Part shown: positions 23,500 through 25,170 of the stretch, piece by piece
Layout of the letters: every line of letters starts with the position of its first letter
Position numbering within the stretch: the first letter of the stretch is position 1
Source of the DNA: Acinetobacter sp.
GTDB lineage: Bacteria > Pseudomonadota > Gammaproteobacteria > Pseudomonadales > Moraxellaceae
Direction: 5' to 3'
Assembly: GCA_030152275.1 (NCBI GenBank)
Contig: JASLHF010000002.1
Coordinates: forward strand, 1-25,170
Length of the DNA: 25,170 bases
The notes under the pieces: generated by a model
Database searches by the model: none
Told to the model about the DNA's origin: nothing
Seen by the model: only the letters and a program-made list of their open reading frames with translations
Translations under genes and position numbers: made by a program

Positions 23500-23555
23500 A
23501 GTAAACCCATTCATTTTAAAATATTGATTTTCAGAATTTAGTTAATCTCTTAACA

Positions 23556-23584
23556 CATATATTTCATTTGTTAATTAATATCAA
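23556..23584 (-). promoter_or_regulatory. candidate promoter of the fimbrial cluster
   Basis: Minus-strand TTGATA (23579-23584), 17 bases, then TATATG (23556-23561). It gives a leader of about 50 bases before the major pilin. Correct spacing and five of six -35 bases support it; A/T richness weakens it. Upstream, AATTGTGACACAATT (23598-23612) is a perfect 7-1-7 dyad suitable for a regulator. Confidence 0.4.
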
Positions 23585-23612
23585 ATAAAATCAAGTGAAT
23601 TGTGACACAATT

Positions 23613-24028
23613 TACATTTTTTATCAATTGATTTTTCAACTTATGGTTTTATCGTATAAACCTATCGATAAAGGCTTATTCAGGAATAGAATAAGTGCTG
23701 ATAAAAACCGAGACTTTTGCTTGAAAAACTAAACATACTTTTTCAGTATTTCTTTTCTCATGAGTAAAAAAGCAAAAGTTCTGTACAGTTGAATTTAAAG
23801 TTGAGGCTATAAAAGCGATTGAAGCCCATAAAGGGGATGGCTCAGAAACAGCAAAACAGCTTTGAATATCCATACAAACGCTTTCAGCTTTATACAATAA
23901 AGCAGAGTGAGGTGTGCTGAATGAACAATAGGGTTGTACTTTTGATTTTAAGCTGTTGATTTATAAAATTATATTCTATTTATTTTTGGTGTTTGTATAA
24001 ATTACAGACTGAAAATTAGATTAGAATG
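23613..24028. other. intergenic region without supported gene
   Basis: About 400 bases between the fimbrial promoter region and the aminotransferase terminator. I see only a palindrome, ATCAATTGAT (23623-23632), a short repeated TATCG motif (about 23650-23672), and a weak 73-codon frame starting with TTG that has no ribosome site or recognisable protein. Confidence 0.6.
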
Positions 24029-24060
24029 CAAAAAAAGGGCGTACAAAACGCCCTTTTTTA
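24029..24060 (-). terminator. intrinsic terminator of the aminotransferase gene
   Basis: GGGCGT (24037-24042) and ACGCCC (24048-24053) with loop ACAAA, flanked by A-tract and T-tract on both sides. On the minus strand the stem is followed by a run of seven T. It lies nine bases after the aminotransferase stop. Symmetric tracts make it bidirectional. Confidence 0.9.
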
Positions 24061-24068
24061 AATACAGA

Positions 24069-25170
24069 TTATTTTTCAGCTGCAATTGATGCAATCGCAG
24101 CATCTACGCCTTCGATTGAATCAGCAGCTTTTTTGATACGTGAAAGTGCATCTACAAGAACTTCGTCAGCAGTCGCATAAGAAATACGCATATAACCACC
24201 TAAACCGAAAGCATCACCAGGGACAACAGCAACACCTGTTTCTTCCAATAACCATGCAGAGAATTCTGTGCAAGATTTTAAACCTTTCGCACGGATCAAT
24301 GGGCGGATATTTGCATATGCATAGAATGCACCATCAGCAGGGAGACAAGTAATGCCTTTTATTTCATTCAAACCGTTGACTACTAAGTCATGACGACGGT
24401 GGAAAGCTTCGATCATTGGTTGAAGAACGTCCTGAGGACCATTCAATGCAGTTTCGGCAGCAACTTGTGATATCGAAGTTGGGTTAGAAGTTGATTGAGA
24501 TTGGATTTTTTTCATCGCGCCAATCAATTTAGCAGGACCCGCTGCATAGCCAATACGCCAGCCAGTCATCGCATAGGCTTTAGACACACCATTTAACACG
24601 ATTGTACGGTCATAAAGGTCAGGTGCAACAGTTGCGATGTTGTAGAATTCATCATCCCAACGGATAGGTTCATACATATCATCGGAAGCAATAAATACTT
24701 CAGGATATTTACGAAGAACTTCAGCCAAAGCTTCTAATTCAGCTTTAGTGTAGATCATACCTGTTGGGTTAGAAGGGCTGTTTAATACAACTAAACGCGT
24801 TTTGTCAGTGATTGCAGCTTCAAGCTGAATTGGGGTGATTTTGAAGCGTTGTTCTTCACCACATTTCACAACAACAGGAACACCTTCAGCGATGATCACC
24901 ATATCTGGATAACTTACCCAGTACGGTGCAGGAATGATGACTTCATCGCCTTTGTTTAACAAAGCAAGTGCTAAGTTAAAGAAAGATTGTTTACCGCCAC
25001 AAGAAACCAAAATTTGGTTTGCAGCGTATTCAAGATTATTGTCACGTTTTAATTTTGCAATAATCGCTTTTTTAAGCCCAGGCGTACCATCAACAGCGGT
25101 ATATTTTGTAAAACCGTTATTAATTGCAGCAATAGCAGCATCTTTGATGTGTTGTGGGGTGTCAAAATCT
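24069..25170 (-). CDS. aspC: class I aminotransferase, probable aspartate aminotransferase, N-terminus cut by window edge
   Basis: PLP-dependent transaminase that exchanges amino groups between aspartate and 2-oxoglutarate, in the cytoplasm. The frame runs from the right edge; about 366 residues are visible and roughly 40 are missing. Motifs seen are FTKYTAVDGTPGL, SCGGKQSFFN (cofactor phosphate site), PAPYWVSYPDMV, NSPSNPTG, and the PLP-lysine motif GVSKAYAMTGWRIGYA. This is the prokaryotic aspartate aminotransferase Ib type. An ATG at 25010 is internal. It ends in a strong terminator. Prephenate aminotransferases are similar, so exact substrate is not proven. Confidence 0.85.
   Translation of the reverse strand, partial: DFDTPQHIKDAAIAAINNGFTKYTAVDGTPGLKKAIIAKLKRDNNLEYAANQILVSCGGKQSFFNLALALLNKGDEVIIPAPYWVSYPDMVIIAEGVPVVVKCGEEQRFKITPIQLEAAITDKTRLVVLNSPSNPTGMIYTKAELEALAEVLRKYPEVFIASDDMYEPIRWDDEFYNIATVAPDLYDRTIVLNGVSKAYAMTGWRIGYAAGPAKLIGAMKKIQSQSTSNPTSISQVAAETALNGPQDVLQPMIEAFHRRHDLVVNGLNEIKGITCLPADGAFYAYANIRPLIRAKGLKSCTEFSAWLLEETGVAVVPGDAFGLGGYMRISYATADEVLVDALSRIKKAADSIEGVDAAIASIAAEK

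Noticed and set aside
23676..23897. 73-codon minus-strand frame upstream of the fimbrial cluster
   Set aside because: Starts with TTG, has no ribosome site, odd composition and no recognisable domain.

Overview
The window looks like a chromosomal segment of an Acinetobacter species. It is AT-rich and combines a catB-catC-catI-catJ-catF operon divergent from a CatM-type LysR gene, catA, and a multicomponent phenol hydroxylase operon (mphKLMNOP) with mphX downstream and a divergent sigma-54 activator (mphR/mopR). This layout matches what is known of A. baylyi and A. calcoaceticus. I cannot name the species.

Layout. 1-4331 (minus): 3-oxoadipyl-CoA thiolase (catF, cut by the left edge), the two 3-oxoadipate CoA-transferase subunits (catJ, catI), muconolactone isomerase (catC) and muconate cycloisomerase (catB). 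A 356-base gap between catJ and catF is filled with short GC-rich palindromic repeats. 4435-5352 (plus): catM. 5400-8218 (minus): two overlapping dynamin-like GTPase genes, sitting between catM and catA. 8304-9248 (minus): catA. 9487-10365 (minus): mphX. 10546-15263 (minus): mphP, O, N, M, L, K. 15687-17375 (plus): mphR. 17485-23499 (minus): a six-gene chaperone-usher fimbrial cluster. 24069-25170 (minus): an aspartate aminotransferase cut by the right edge, with its own terminator.

How it works together. Phenol binds MphR, which with sigma-54 RNA polymerase should switch on mphKLMNOP from a -24/-12 promoter near 15333-15348, using two upstream inverted repeats 33 bp apart. The hydroxylase makes catechol. 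CatA opens it to cis,cis-muconate, CatB and CatC make 3-oxoadipate enol-lactone, and CatI/J and CatF carry 3-oxoadipate to acetyl-CoA and succinyl-CoA. The enol-lactone hydrolase is not in the window. Muconate is the expected co-inducer of CatM.

Three perfect ATAC-N7-GTAT sites of the CatM/BenM type are visible: between catB and catM, upstream of catA, and upstream of mphR. The mphR copy is identical over 15 bases to the catM copy, which suggests that muconate status feeds back on the phenol regulator. Other points of interest are the dynamin pair embedded in the catechol locus, mphX (reported as a repressor but looking like an outer-membrane barrel), a 22-codon ORF whose stop lies in the mphO ribosome binding site, and a CatM with a mixed BenM/CatM effector-site signature.
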